Assembly: GCA_903939735.1 (NCBI GenBank)
Contig: CAJAIA010000022.1
Span: 1-64,000, forward strand
Length of the DNA stretch: 64,000 nucleotides
Direction of reading: 5' to 3'
DNA from: an uncultured Ignavibacteria bacterium
GTDB lineage: Bacteria; Bacteroidota; Ignavibacteria; Kapaibacteriales; Kapaibacteriaceae
Position numbers and translations under genes: made by a program. Under the pieces are notes generated by a model. That model made no database searches, was not told the DNA's origin, and was given only the letters and a program-made list of their open reading frames with translations. This document shows positions 55,070 to 63,511 of this stretch, in pieces (the first letter of the stretch is position 1; every line of letters begins with the position of its first letter).

Positions 55070-56758
55070 CTACCTCTGCACCACTACGCGCTGCATGGCT
55101 ACAACGGTGCCTTCGGCATTCTTCATCAGGAGGTGATACACACCGCTTGGTACATCTTCGACACTCATCCGAGTGCGCTGTCCATGCACCTGTTGCATAA
55201 CACGGCCAGTTACATCGACAAGTGTGTACGACGTTGCATCCGTTGCATCGACTGATGAGATGTCAATCATGTCGGACGTTGGGTTTGGTCGTGCAGACAT
55301 CGTAGGCTCTGTTGGCACATCGCCGGCAATGCCCCCTGTCGTTGCATTGTTGATTGCTACGTCAACGCAGACTGTATCAGTGCACGTGCTATCGCTCACG
55401 ATACAGCACACAGATCCTGTCTTATCATACCCCCAGATCACATCGCAGTAGTGCTTCGTTGTCTCGCCGAGCAAATACCCACCTGTAGCAATCCACTGAT
55501 ACGATAGTTCCGGCTTGTTTCGCAACGCATAGGTTACAACCTGGTGTGTTTCAGTGGTGCGGTATCCGAGGATGGAGTCAGAGGGTTGGGATACAGAGCA
55601 GGACAGGCATTCATCGATTGTGACTTCTATCAGACCAGAGTTGTCAGCGACTACGATGTCTCGGAATAGGACATAGAGTGGACGTCCATCACCAACTACA
55701 TCATAGTGATACGTGTGCGAATCGCAGTCAATTTCATTCTCAATTGGCTTCAGTTTCATATCGTCAGACAAAGCCGACTCAAGGCTAAATCCTAAGCGGA
55801 CACCCGCGCTTGGATTTCTAATCGTACAGGGTTGAAAGTACTCATACTCGCAATCTGCTTGGCTAAATCCACCATTTGGAGTCCACACGCCCTTACCGGT
55901 GATACGATATCGCACTCCTTTTTGTAACGCAGGACTCGTCCACGTAACCTCGTTCCTAGTGTCGTATTGAATAGATGATACTCGACGGAATTCGCTACAC
56001 TCAGGCTCCGAGGGTTTTTCAAACAAACGTGTTACTTCCTGATCTGTCAGGGCTCTATCCCAGATTCCAACATCATCAATCTTACCCATGAAGTGTCGCC
56101 ACGGCTGCCCAAGATAGTTGTCCGCTCCGATCAACAGCGGGTTCAGAGTAGCGCACAACTTGCCTGTTGTTGTGTTAACTGCTGCCAAACGACCGTTGAT
56201 GTAGAGCTTCTGCCCAGATTCGCCATGCACAAATGCAAAATGATTCCAGCCTCCAATCAATGACTGTTCGTCACCTGCAATGATTGCTGTCTCTGGCATG
56301 TAGTTACGAATCGTCGCCCCGATGAGCTGCGTCTGTCCCTTAATGTTAGACAACTGTACTGCATATGTAGCACTGTTACTATCGCATTGAATGTTCCAAT
56401 ACCATTTTGACACAAGAGACTTTGCACCCGCGAGATAGTCAGTTGCAATTGTTGATGTCTTGAACCAACCACAAATAGTAATGTACTCCGGGTTCAGTGA
56501 TGCGCTATTGGGAATTGTTATGTTATCGTCAATACCATCGAAATAGTATGCTCCATTGACTTTCCCATTTCTATCGGTTGTAGAAACAGCTCCGTTACTA
56601 CTACCATGGTTCCCTTTCCCGCTCGCATCGTTAGTGTTACCATCCAGAGCCCACCATCCAACCAGTCCACCTTGAGGCACATAACTCGGTACTTGTGCTT
56701 GCAGACAACAATTGCATGTAGTGATAAGAAGTATGAGCGTGAACAGAGCTGTTTTCAT
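55070..56758 (-). CDS. Secreted LamG-domain protein with T9SS sorting tail
   Basis: 562 residues. Signal peptide KTALFTLILLITTCNCCLQAQ; a LamG/concanavalin-like jelly roll (GLVGWWALDGNTNDASGKGNHG ... VNGAYYFDGIDDNITIPNS ... WNHFAFVHGESGQKLYINGRLA ... GKIDDVGIWDRALTDQEVTRLF, about 28-235); two less clear beta domains; then a type IX sorting domain (MSARPNPTSDMIDISSVDATDATSYTLVDVTGRVM ... VPSGVYHLLMKNAEGTVVAMQRVVVQR). LamG domains bind glycans or proteins; the target is unknown. GGAGG 6 bases before the ATG is one of the clearest ribosome sites in the window. Confidence 0.85.
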   Translation of the reverse strand: MKTALFTLILLITTCNCCLQAQVPSYVPQGGLVGWWALDGNTNDASGKGNHGSSNGAVSTTDRNGKVNGAYYFDGIDDNITIPNSASLNPEYITICGWFKTSTIATDYLAGAKSLVSKWYWNIQCDSNSATYAVQLSNIKGQTQLIGATIRNYMPETAIIAGDEQSLIGGWNHFAFVHGESGQKLYINGRLAAVNTTTGKLCATLNPLLIGADNYLGQPWRHFMGKIDDVGIWDRALTDQEVTRLFEKPSEPECSEFRRVSSIQYDTRNEVTWTSPALQKGVRYRITGKGVWTPNGGFSQADCEYEYFQPCTIRNPSAGVRLGFSLESALSDDMKLKPIENEIDCDSHTYHYDVVGDGRPLYVLFRDIVVADNSGLIEVTIDECLSCSVSQPSDSILGYRTTETHQVVTYALRNKPELSYQWIATGGYLLGETTKHYCDVIWGYDKTGSVCCIVSDSTCTDTVCVDVAINNATTGGIAGDVPTEPTMSARPNPTSDMIDISSVDATDATSYTLVDVTGRVMQQVHGQRTRMSVEDVPSGVYHLLMKNAEGTVVAMQRVVVQR

Positions 56759-56907
56759 TGTACCCTCCAGTTACCTGTTGTGTTGTTGATTATGGGTGCA
56801 ATGCTAATCCGCATGTCCTTCTTTCGAACTACTGAGATATTGGGTAGGGCACAATACCTCTTTTTTACCTACTCTCTCATTACCTGATGTGCTTGATATT
56901 GAGGTGC

Positions 56908-59781
56908 ATGAGACATCTCTTTTTCTACCTGTCCATATGCTGTTCTGGTATAGCACTAATTGTTGGGTGCTCCGATCAGCATCTCCGTCAGAGTCTTATT
57001 CAGCTACACGAACGGTTGGCTTTATCACAGTACCGTGACACGACAGTATGGTCCTCTATAGCAAATCTGCGTGGCGCCGTCATTGATGCTAACAGTGGTG
57101 ACATTGACTCACTTTACAACAGCATCATAGACAGCATCTCAATGCGGGTATTTGCCTATGGTGTTTCACCGTTCATACATCGTCCTTTTCTTGTCAACAA
57201 TACTGAGCGTATAGATCTACAAATCGCTCACAGACTCAGATATTGGGGTAGCTACAATGCCGCTCGTACAATGTATGTTCGCGCACTTCGTAATGACGGC
57301 CTCTCTAAGGCTGACGCACATGCGAATGTTGCAATGGAGTACGAGAGAATTGATCTGCTCGATGCTGCTCGGCATCACGCATTGATCGCTGATTCGTTGT
57401 TTGAGCGAGATAGTAAATCACAGGGGCGTATCTGGACACAGCGTCTGCTGTACAGCATCAATTCTAAGTTGGGACGTAGAAAGGATGCGGTTGACAATCT
57501 TCGTATGTATCGACGCTATCACATCGAGTCTCGACAGGTTAGAGACTGGAGGATGGTGGATACGATTACCGATATCAACCTGACACATTCAATTCTGCAG
57601 TTTGGAAGGAAACACGATGATCTTGTTCGCGCATACGGTCAGGATACAGCGCGCTACTTGCAACTATATCGCGAGGTCACCTCACAATATCCGGACTCCT
57701 GGAAGAACTCGTGGTTCGATCGTGAGAAGCGTGCTCTAGCGATACCCATACCAGTGATACGCTCATTCCCTTCCACTGGTGGCGTGTTGCTTTGGACTGA
57801 CTCAATCAACACACAGTCAACCGTTGAGCTGCAGCATAGGACCAGATTTGGTGATTACGTGAGAAGAGGTAATCGATGGGTATTGGCAGACTCATCGTAT
57901 TCTCGTCATACACGAGATTTAAGGTCATGCGGTCTTCCCCAACGCGATACGATACATGGCGTCGTACGACCAATCACTAATGTGATCCCCGTTGGCGATG
58001 ACTCACTCATGATTCTCAACAGCACTAGAGGCACGCTACTTACTCCGCTACGGACGATAGACTTTGCTCTACCATACTACTTGCGATACCAGAGCACGTC
58101 AATCGATGTATCGAAGGTATCAGATAGACACTACCTATTCAACGATTCTCATGGTGTGTCGCTGGTTCTATTTCCTGAGATGAAGCTACTCTCTCGGGTT
58201 CTTTTTGATACGTGTGGCGCCCGATCCACGTACATCAATGGGCAGTGGAGTGTTGGCATCACAGTACTTAGATCCGATCTCTACCTTGTGAAAGAAGGAT
58301 TTTCCTCACGTATGTGGGCGCTTCTATACGATTCGACGCGAATGACGCTCAAGCCACTGGATATCGATATCGCTACAACTGATAGTTTTATGACATCGTC
58401 TGATGGCCGCTTTGTTAATTTCAATCTTGAATCGCTGGGCATCCGATTCTGGAGATTTAATGGCGGCAATACAGTGTATCTCTCTGAATTCACAACGTCT
58501 TTGCTGATCAAGAATGTGAGGCAGGAGGCCGATGCTGCTCCTACGCGCATTCACGCACCTGCTGGCTTTGTTGCTATGAGACATTTAGACAACATTGATA
58601 TCGTCGACTTAAAGCTAAACCGTACTTACCCACAGCATGCCGTGCCTGTTCCTGATGCAGTAAACAGCATGACTGACGTTGGTATCTATCGACGCTCGGA
58701 TGGAGAACTTCGAGGATACTACCATAATGGCAAAGTGCTCACTACTTTTGCGTTATCCCAGATGTCACTTCCATTTCAAGTGGACGTTTATGTTACCAAG
58801 GACAATGAATCTCCAATCAATCTCCATCATTGTAGCTCGCTTGACGCTGGTGCTGTTTATCGTCTATATACGACTACGAATCTGTTGACCTGTGAGAGTC
58901 CGATGCGAGCCGTTATCGACAACGATACATTGAATGAACGGTCGATACTAAATCAGTTGCATCTATGGTGCATTGAATGCAGACCCACATTTGAAACTGA
59001 TACATTAAATGTTGTGAGTCCACAAGACAGCGAGATGATCAGCATTGGAATCAGTAAGCCAATAATCGTCCATCCATTGACACTACCAATCACGCTATCA
59101 TTTGTTGGGATCCTCGTCATCACGGCTGCTATTGAGAACTTGCGTCGAAGAAAGCATAAGCGCTTTCTTGCGATTGAAAATGCCAAATCCCAGCAGCTCG
59201 AGCTGATTCGAGAAGACATGCATGATATGATCGGCAGTCGACTGGTGCGTATCGCATCGCTTGCACGACAGACAAAGCCTGAGGATGCGGATGCTGCGCT
59301 TGCACGCATTCACGACATGACAGTTGTTACCGTGCGATCACTGCGCAACCTACTATCGCTCATGTCGGAGACGATCATGACCGATGCGGAGTTCTTCGGC
59401 GCTCTCCGCGAGTACGTCGTTGAATCGTGCACCGATGCCGCGCTCTCTCCCACGGTCACTATCAACACAATTGACGACGACCGAACGACACTGGATGGAG
59501 GGGCTCGTCATGAGCTGATGATGATTGTCTCTGAAATGCTCGCTAACACACTGCGGCACGCTCAGGCGCGTACCGTATCGTTCACCATGCATTCGGATGC
59601 TGAAGGCACAACGCTCAATTGGCAAGATGATGGAGTTGGCATTGCACCATCCTCACAACGCGGCAACGGGCTCAACAACATTCAGCGTCGTGCAGCGCGA
59701 CTCGACGCAACTGTAAATCTCATATCTCACCCAGGTGGTGGAACGCAATACACAGTCACCATCCCTATCCAGGCTTCATAA
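56908..59781 (+). CDS. Large sensor histidine kinase (HisKA_3/LiaS-NarX type)
   Basis: 957 residues. An N-terminal hydrophobic segment ends in a lipobox-like LIVGC (Cys21). Next come helical TPR-like repeats (about 100-230), then a beta-rich sensor part that may be a propeller (about 300-560), one membrane span (about 724-745, LPITLSFVGILVITAAI), and the kinase core: HisKA_3 helix LIREDMHDMIGSRLVRIA with phospho-His772, and ATPase boxes ELMMIVSEMLANTLRHAQA (N box), WQDDGVGIAPSS and GNGLNNIQRRAARL (G boxes). ATG at 56908 puts the start at the signal; 56887 is possible. The partner regulator follows. The sensor part is AT-richer than the kinase part. Confidence 0.88.
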   Translation: MRHLFFYLSICCSGIALIVGCSDQHLRQSLIQLHERLALSQYRDTTVWSSIANLRGAVIDANSGDIDSLYNSIIDSISMRVFAYGVSPFIHRPFLVNNTERIDLQIAHRLRYWGSYNAARTMYVRALRNDGLSKADAHANVAMEYERIDLLDAARHHALIADSLFERDSKSQGRIWTQRLLYSINSKLGRRKDAVDNLRMYRRYHIESRQVRDWRMVDTITDINLTHSILQFGRKHDDLVRAYGQDTARYLQLYREVTSQYPDSWKNSWFDREKRALAIPIPVIRSFPSTGGVLLWTDSINTQSTVELQHRTRFGDYVRRGNRWVLADSSYSRHTRDLRSCGLPQRDTIHGVVRPITNVIPVGDDSLMILNSTRGTLLTPLRTIDFALPYYLRYQSTSIDVSKVSDRHYLFNDSHGVSLVLFPEMKLLSRVLFDTCGARSTYINGQWSVGITVLRSDLYLVKEGFSSRMWALLYDSTRMTLKPLDIDIATTDSFMTSSDGRFVNFNLESLGIRFWRFNGGNTVYLSEFTTSLLIKNVRQEADAAPTRIHAPAGFVAMRHLDNIDIVDLKLNRTYPQHAVPVPDAVNSMTDVGIYRRSDGELRGYYHNGKVLTTFALSQMSLPFQVDVYVTKDNESPINLHHCSSLDAGAVYRLYTTTNLLTCESPMRAVIDNDTLNERSILNQLHLWCIECRPTFETDTLNVVSPQDSEMISIGISKPIIVHPLTLPITLSFVGILVITAAIENLRRRKHKRFLAIENAKSQQLELIREDMHDMIGSRLVRIASLARQTKPEDADAALARIHDMTVVTVRSLRNLLSLMSETIMTDAEFFGALREYVVESCTDAALSPTVTINTIDDDRTTLDGGARHELMMIVSEMLANTLRHAQARTVSFTMHSDAEGTTLNWQDDGVGIAPSSQRGNGLNNIQRRAARLDATVNLISHPGGGTQYTVTIPIQAS

Positions 59782-59788
59782 CACTACC

Positions 59789-60403
59789 ATGACACGTATC
59801 CTTATCGTCGAGGACGATCCTATAATGTCGGATGAGATGGCGCAGATTCTCTCCTCACGACAAGACCTTGAAATCATCGGAGTCACTGAGTCCGGACGTC
59901 AAGCTATCGCACTGATTCGCGAACACCGCCCGGATCTTATCCTCCTCGACATCGTTCTACCCGACATTACGGGACTATCCGTGCTGCGGGAATGTCGACG
60001 ACGTGGACTGTCTACGGAGTTTCTGGTTGTCTCATCCTTTGAAGACTATGCCAAGGTCTTCGAAGCCATTATCTCAGGTGCGAACGGTTACATCACAAAA
60101 GATCGACTCCATGTCGAACTGCTACCCAGCATAAACGACCTGCTTGCAGGAGGCTCACCAATGTCCAGCGCTGTTGCACGAAAGGCGCTCGAGTCATTCC
60201 GCAAGAAGGTGCAGCCCAAGGCCGACCTCAGCGATCTCTCACCACGCGAAGAAGACATCATGCGTGCGTTCGCTCTCGGCAAGTCGTACAAAGAGATCAG
60301 CGAAGAACTCTTCATCGCTCCAGAGACTGTCAAGACGCACATTCGCAACGTATACAAGAAGCTCCAAGTAAATAGCCGGACTGATTTGCGCAAGCTGTTG
60401 TAG
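59789..60403 (+). CDS. NarL/LuxR-type response regulator
   Basis: 204 residues. The receiver domain has phospho-acceptor Asp54 (LILLDIVLPDITG), acidic EDD at 9-11 and Lys in YITKDRL. The C-terminal LuxR/GerE helix-turn-helix is LSPREEDIMRAFALGKSYKEISEELFIAPETVKTHIRNVYKKLQVNSRTDL. The ATG at 59789 starts at the receiver domain and lies 7 bases after the kinase stop, so the two are a cognate pair. Targets unknown. Confidence 0.94.
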   Translation: MTRILIVEDDPIMSDEMAQILSSRQDLEIIGVTESGRQAIALIREHRPDLILLDIVLPDITGLSVLRECRRRGLSTEFLVVSSFEDYAKVFEAIISGANGYITKDRLHVELLPSINDLLAGGSPMSSAVARKALESFRKKVQPKADLSDLSPREEDIMRAFALGKSYKEISEELFIAPETVKTHIRNVYKKLQVNSRTDLRKLL

Positions 60404-60441
60404 GCGCGTCACGGTGCACATGCGAACGCACACGATAGTGC

Positions 60442-60732
60442 ATGAAGCGCAATTGCATTTACATCATGTCTAACAGATATCGAACAGTGTTCTATACGGG
60501 CGTCACATCATATCTTACGCGCCGACGCCAAGAACACCGCGAATCCGACGCTACAACATTCTGCGGACGCTACAACGTCCGGGACGTTATCTACGTCGAA
60601 TGGTTTGATGACATACGCGACGCCATCGCTCGCGAGAAGCAGATCAAGGCATACTCCCGTGCTAAGAAACTTCGGTTGATTGCTACCGATAATCCGACCA
60701 TGCGTTCACTCGAACCACCATGGTTTGGGTGA
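60442..60732 (+). CDS. GIY-YIG nuclease family protein
   Basis: 96-residue single-domain nuclease. The GIY-YIG core is YIMSNRYRTVFYTGVTS (first strand Y-I-M in place of G-I-Y, second strand Y-T-G), with the catalytic-helix Arg in LTRRRQEHR and the metal-binding Glu in AIAREKQIKAYSRAKKLRLI. This small stand-alone group is widespread in Bacteroidota and has no established role. It starts 38 bases after the response regulator. Immediately downstream (from 60766) lies an array of structured palindromic repeats. Confidence 0.9.
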   Translation: MKRNCIYIMSNRYRTVFYTGVTSYLTRRRQEHRESDATTFCGRYNVRDVIYVEWFDDIRDAIAREKQIKAYSRAKKLRLIATDNPTMRSLEPPWFG

Positions 60733-60765
60733 AGGGATCCCTCCCCCTCATTTCATTCGGGGTCT

Positions 60766-60921
60766 GGGATGACGCTGGGTCCCTCGCTACGCTCGGGCCT
60801 GCCCTGAGTGAAACGAAGGAGCCTGCCCTGAGTGAAACGAAGGAGCCTGCCCTGAGTGAAACGAAGGAGCCTGCCCTGAGTGAAACGAAGGGATGACGCT
60901 GGGTCCCTCGCTACGCTCGGG
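60766..60921. repeat. Array of GNA-loop mini-hairpin repeats
   Basis: Four tandem 24-base units (60797-60892), each holding CCCTGAGTGAAACGAAGG, are flanked by two identical 32-base copies (60766-60797 and 60890-60921) that each end in CCCTCGCTACGCTCGGG. Both core types fold the same way: C/G outer stem, tandem G-A/A-G pairs, a two-pair inner stem, and a three-base GNA loop (GAA, or GTA on the reverse strand). The inner stem changes GC/GC to GT/AC, a compensatory change. Part of the 386-base gene-free gap after the GIY-YIG gene. Confidence 0.85.
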
Positions 60922-60953
60922 ATGACGCGCCGCAGGTATAGGTTGAAATAGAA

Positions 60954-60990
60954 AAGGATCGTGGCGTGCTCGAAGCACGCCACGATCCTT
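60954..60990 (-). terminator. Terminator of the lipoprotein gene
   Basis: A perfect 17-base-pair stem (60954-60970 with 60974-60990) and three-base loop (TCG on the reverse strand), followed on the reverse strand by TTCTATTTC. It lies 129 bases past the lipoprotein stop, among the repeats. Confidence 0.75.
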
Positions 60991-61020
60991 GGTTGATTCT
61001 AAACGTGGTGCGTGCGTCAT

Positions 61021-61055
61021 CCCGAACCACGCAAGCGCAGCGCAGCGTGGGAGGG
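61021..61055. repeat. Variant mini-hairpin repeat with longer inner stem
   Basis: CCCGA at 61021-61025 and GAGGG at 61051-61055 keep the outer stem and G-A pairs of the array, but the inner stem is CCACGC/GCGTGG (61027-61032 with 61045-61050) around a larger loop. Confidence 0.6.
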
Positions 61056-61076
61056 AGCTCATCTTTTGCATGCGGT

Positions 61077-61093
61077 CCCTCGCTACGCTCGGG
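61077..61093. repeat. Isolated mini-hairpin repeat
   Basis: A third exact copy of CCCTCGCTACGCTCGGG, 26 bases before the lipoprotein stop. Confidence 0.7.
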
Positions 61094-61118
61094 CCTTCCC
61101 CCCTTCAATTCCCTACCC

Positions 61119-61802
61119 TTACTTCAGCGTGTAGCTCTTCAGCATCTCGATTGCCCCATTCATCTTCTTGCCGAAGATGATTTGCGATGGGGTTTCAATG
61201 CGTACTGTAACACCGAGCGACGGCGCGAACCAGTAGTAGTGGAAGGTGCTGTAGTCTGATACGACAGTACCGTTTTGCGTGACAACGCGTGATACTGTGA
61301 TCTTGACCTTGAATGTGCGAATCTGCGTACCAGAGACAGTTACCTGTTCTTCCGACACGCGTTCGCTGGTGATGCGTCGTGTGGTTTCGACAACAATGCC
61401 ATTGATCGTCGCGCGATCGGTGTTGAAGACGTTGCTCGACACGCCGCTCGTGATCGGCATGCGGATCCAAACCTGATCGAACCACGCATCCCAGCTACTA
61501 CCACGAATGATAACGTCGTTGTACATGTCGACGGAGTAGAAGGATGAATCAGAATTGCTGCCCTTTACAACCCATACGTCACGTTCATCGTCAAACACTA
61601 TTCCTGATGCAACCACAGCATCTACGTGCGTCGTATCCGAACCGGCTACGACAGCCCCGTTCGTATCTGTATCGTACGATTCAAACGTATATGTTGATCC
61701 AACACGTGGCATCGATGTAGTGATCGTATTGTCAGGCGTCGTCGACGTTGTGCACGAAGCGGCAACGATTGCAAGTGACAATAACAGAGCTGCGAATTTC
61801 AT
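61119..61802 (-). CDS. Lipoprotein of unknown function
   Basis: 227 residues with a lipoprotein signal KFAALLLSLAIVAASC (Cys about 17). The mature part is a beta-rich domain with TYTFESYDTDTNGAVVAGSDTTHVDAVV, WIRMPITSG, TRRITSERVSEEQVTVSGTQIRTFKVKITVSRVV and a YYWFAPSLGVTVRIETPSQI end. That end resembles the C-terminal strand pattern of Bacteroidota lipoproteins of the 'WFAPGVGLV' type. No known function. ATG at 61802 or two codons earlier (61808). Confidence 0.68.
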   Translation of the reverse strand: MKFAALLLSLAIVAASCTTSTTPDNTITTSMPRVGSTYTFESYDTDTNGAVVAGSDTTHVDAVVASGIVFDDERDVWVVKGSNSDSSFYSVDMYNDVIIRGSSWDAWFDQVWIRMPITSGVSSNVFNTDRATINGIVVETTRRITSERVSEEQVTVSGTQIRTFKVKITVSRVVTQNGTVVSDYSTFHYYWFAPSLGVTVRIETPSQIIFGKKMNGAIEMLKSYTLK

Positions 61803-61860
61803 GTTCATTCTTTCGAAATGTGATGTCGAATGCGGTATGCGTGTGGAGCTAACAAATGAC

Positions 61861-61890
61861 AAGGTCGCGACGTGATGACGGCGCGACCTT
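61861..61890 (-). terminator. Terminator after nuoI
   Basis: AAGGTCGCG (61861-61869) pairs with CGCGACCTT (61882-61890), a 9-base-pair stem between nuoI and the lipoprotein gene. Confidence 0.65.
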
Positions 61891-61923
61891 TACAAATTCA
61901 ATCGTACGTGAACGCGTTGTGAA

Positions 61924-62424
61924 TCAGCGCCACTGGCGGAGAAACTCGAGACGCTCTTGGAGTTGCGCAACTGGGACGAGGAGCTTTTCCTTGCCGAAGA
62001 TGCCTTCTTCTTGTGAGCCGAAGACGAGTTCGTAATCCTTGCTCATCACGATTGCTTCTTCCGGACAGACCTCTTCGCAGAAGCCGCAGTAGATGCAGCG
62101 GAGCATGTTGATTTCAAACTTCTCAGGATAGCGTTCTTTTTCCTTCTCCGTCTCTGCAGCACGTACTTCAATCGCCAGTGCTGGACATACGCGTGAGCAT
62201 AGTCCGCATGCCACACAACGTTCGCCTTCATCTTCCTGCACGAGCACGGGACGTCCACGGTACGAACCTTCAGGGATCCAGCGTTCTTCAGGATACTGGC
62301 GTGTGAACTTCGGCTTGAACATCTGCTTGAGAGTCAGGCCGAGCCCCTTTGCAATCTCAGGGAGGTAGATGCGCTCCCAAAAGGTCAGTCGTTGAGCTTC
62401 TGTATTCGACGTGATGTTTGCCAT
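61924..62424 (-). CDS. nuoI: NADH-quinone oxidoreductase subunit I
   Basis: 166-residue complex I subunit carrying two 4Fe-4S clusters near the quinone site. Both binding motifs are complete: [12 protein letters not shown] (about 70) and [12 protein letters not shown] (about 111). Family N-terminus [20 protein letters not shown] and [20 protein letters not shown] are present. It follows nuoH by 35 bases. Confidence 0.97.
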   Translation of the reverse strand: MANITSNTEAQRLTFWERIYLPEIAKGLGLTLKQMFKPKFTRQYPEERWIPEGSYRGRPVLVQEDEGERCVACGLCSRVCPALAIEVRAAETEKEKERYPEKFEINMLRCIYCGFCEEVCPEEAIVMSKDYELVFGSQEEGIFGKEKLLVPVAQLQERLEFLRQWR

Positions 62425-62459
62425 AGCTGTCTTGTACCGTTCTCGAATTCAGCGAGTGC

Positions 62460-63506
62460 TTAGTTGAAGAAATACACGCCAAGGCCGGTGAGAATCACGT
62501 TGGCGAGTGCCAACGGGAGGAGGATCTTCCAACCAAGATTCATCAACTGGTCATAGCGGAACCGTGGAAGTGACCAACGGATCCAAATGAAGACGAACAC
62601 GAGCGCAAATGCCTTCGAGAGGAACGCTACGTGACCGATGATGACCATTGGAATCGATGTTGCCGGGAATCCAAGGATAGCTGCATCATCCAAGAATGGA
62701 ATCGCATCCCATCCGCCGAGATACAGCGCAGCCATAATGCAGCTTGACGCGAGAATGTTTGCGTACTCGGCAAGGTAGAGCAGACCGAACTTCATACCTG
62801 AATACTCTGTGTGGTATCCACCAACGAGTTCCGGCTCTGCTTCTGGAAGGTCAAACGGAGCACGGTTCGTTTCAGCGAGCGCCGTGATGAGGAACAGAAT
62901 GAATCCAAATGGCTGGAGGAAGATGAGCCACATGTTCTCACTCTGCCACGTGATGAAGTCTACCAAGTTCAACGTGCCGGCAATCAGGACAACACCAACA
63001 ATTGCCAAACCCATCGAAAGCTCGTACGAAATCATCTGCGCTGACGAGCGCAAACCACCCATGAGGGAGTACTTATTGTTCGAGCTCCAACCAGCAAGCG
63101 CAACGCCGTAGACACCAACCGACGTCATCGCGAGCACGGCAAGAACGCCGATGTTCATGTTTGGCGTCATCGTCAGCGTATAGAGCGTGCCTCCAATATC
63201 CACCGGTGGCGTGAATGGAATCACGGCAAACACCGTGACCGACACACCAATAGCGATGATCGGAGCAAGCAAGTGGAACTTGTAATCAGCTGCAGCAGGA
63301 ACAACATCCTCCTTGAGATACAGCTTGATCACGTCGGCAAATGATTGGAACAAGCCCCATGGTCCAACGCGGTTAGGACCAATACGGTTCTGAATCCACG
63401 CTGCCACTTTGCGTTCTGCCAACACCATGTAGGCCGCAGCAACGAGCATGAGGTTGACAAGAATGCCAGCCTGAACGAGTACGATGATGAGATCGGTAGT
63501 TGACAT
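62460..63506 (-). CDS. nuoH: NADH-quinone oxidoreductase subunit H
   Basis: 348-residue membrane subunit of complex I with eight spans, forming part of the quinone chamber. Diagnostic: AAYMVLAERKVAAWIQNRIGPNRVGPWGLFQSFADVIKLYLKED, ALAETNRAPFDLPEAEPELVGGYHTEYSGMKFGLLYLAEYAN and RWSLPRFRYDQLMNLGWKILLPLALANV. The first loop also reads ADYKFHLLAP, as usual. It starts 5 bases after nuoG. Confidence 0.98.
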   Translation of the reverse strand: MSTTDLIIVLVQAGILVNLMLVAAAYMVLAERKVAAWIQNRIGPNRVGPWGLFQSFADVIKLYLKEDVVPAAADYKFHLLAPIIAIGVSVTVFAVIPFTPPVDIGGTLYTLTMTPNMNIGVLAVLAMTSVGVYGVALAGWSSNNKYSLMGGLRSSAQMISYELSMGLAIVGVVLIAGTLNLVDFITWQSENMWLIFLQPFGFILFLITALAETNRAPFDLPEAEPELVGGYHTEYSGMKFGLLYLAEYANILASSCIMAALYLGGWDAIPFLDDAAILGFPATSIPMVIIGHVAFLSKAFALVFVFIWIRWSLPRFRYDQLMNLGWKILLPLALANVILTGLGVYFFN

Positions 63507-63511
63507 GGTCG

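Noticed and set aside
60797-60892. Possible CRISPR array
   Set aside because: The four 24-base units abut directly with no unique spacers, and no cas genes are near.
60753-61071. Open frames of 76-97 codons in the repeat region (repetitive RFTQGRLL and SFHSGQAP translations)
   Set aside because: They are translations of the tandem hairpin repeats, with no ribosome site and no conserved domain.
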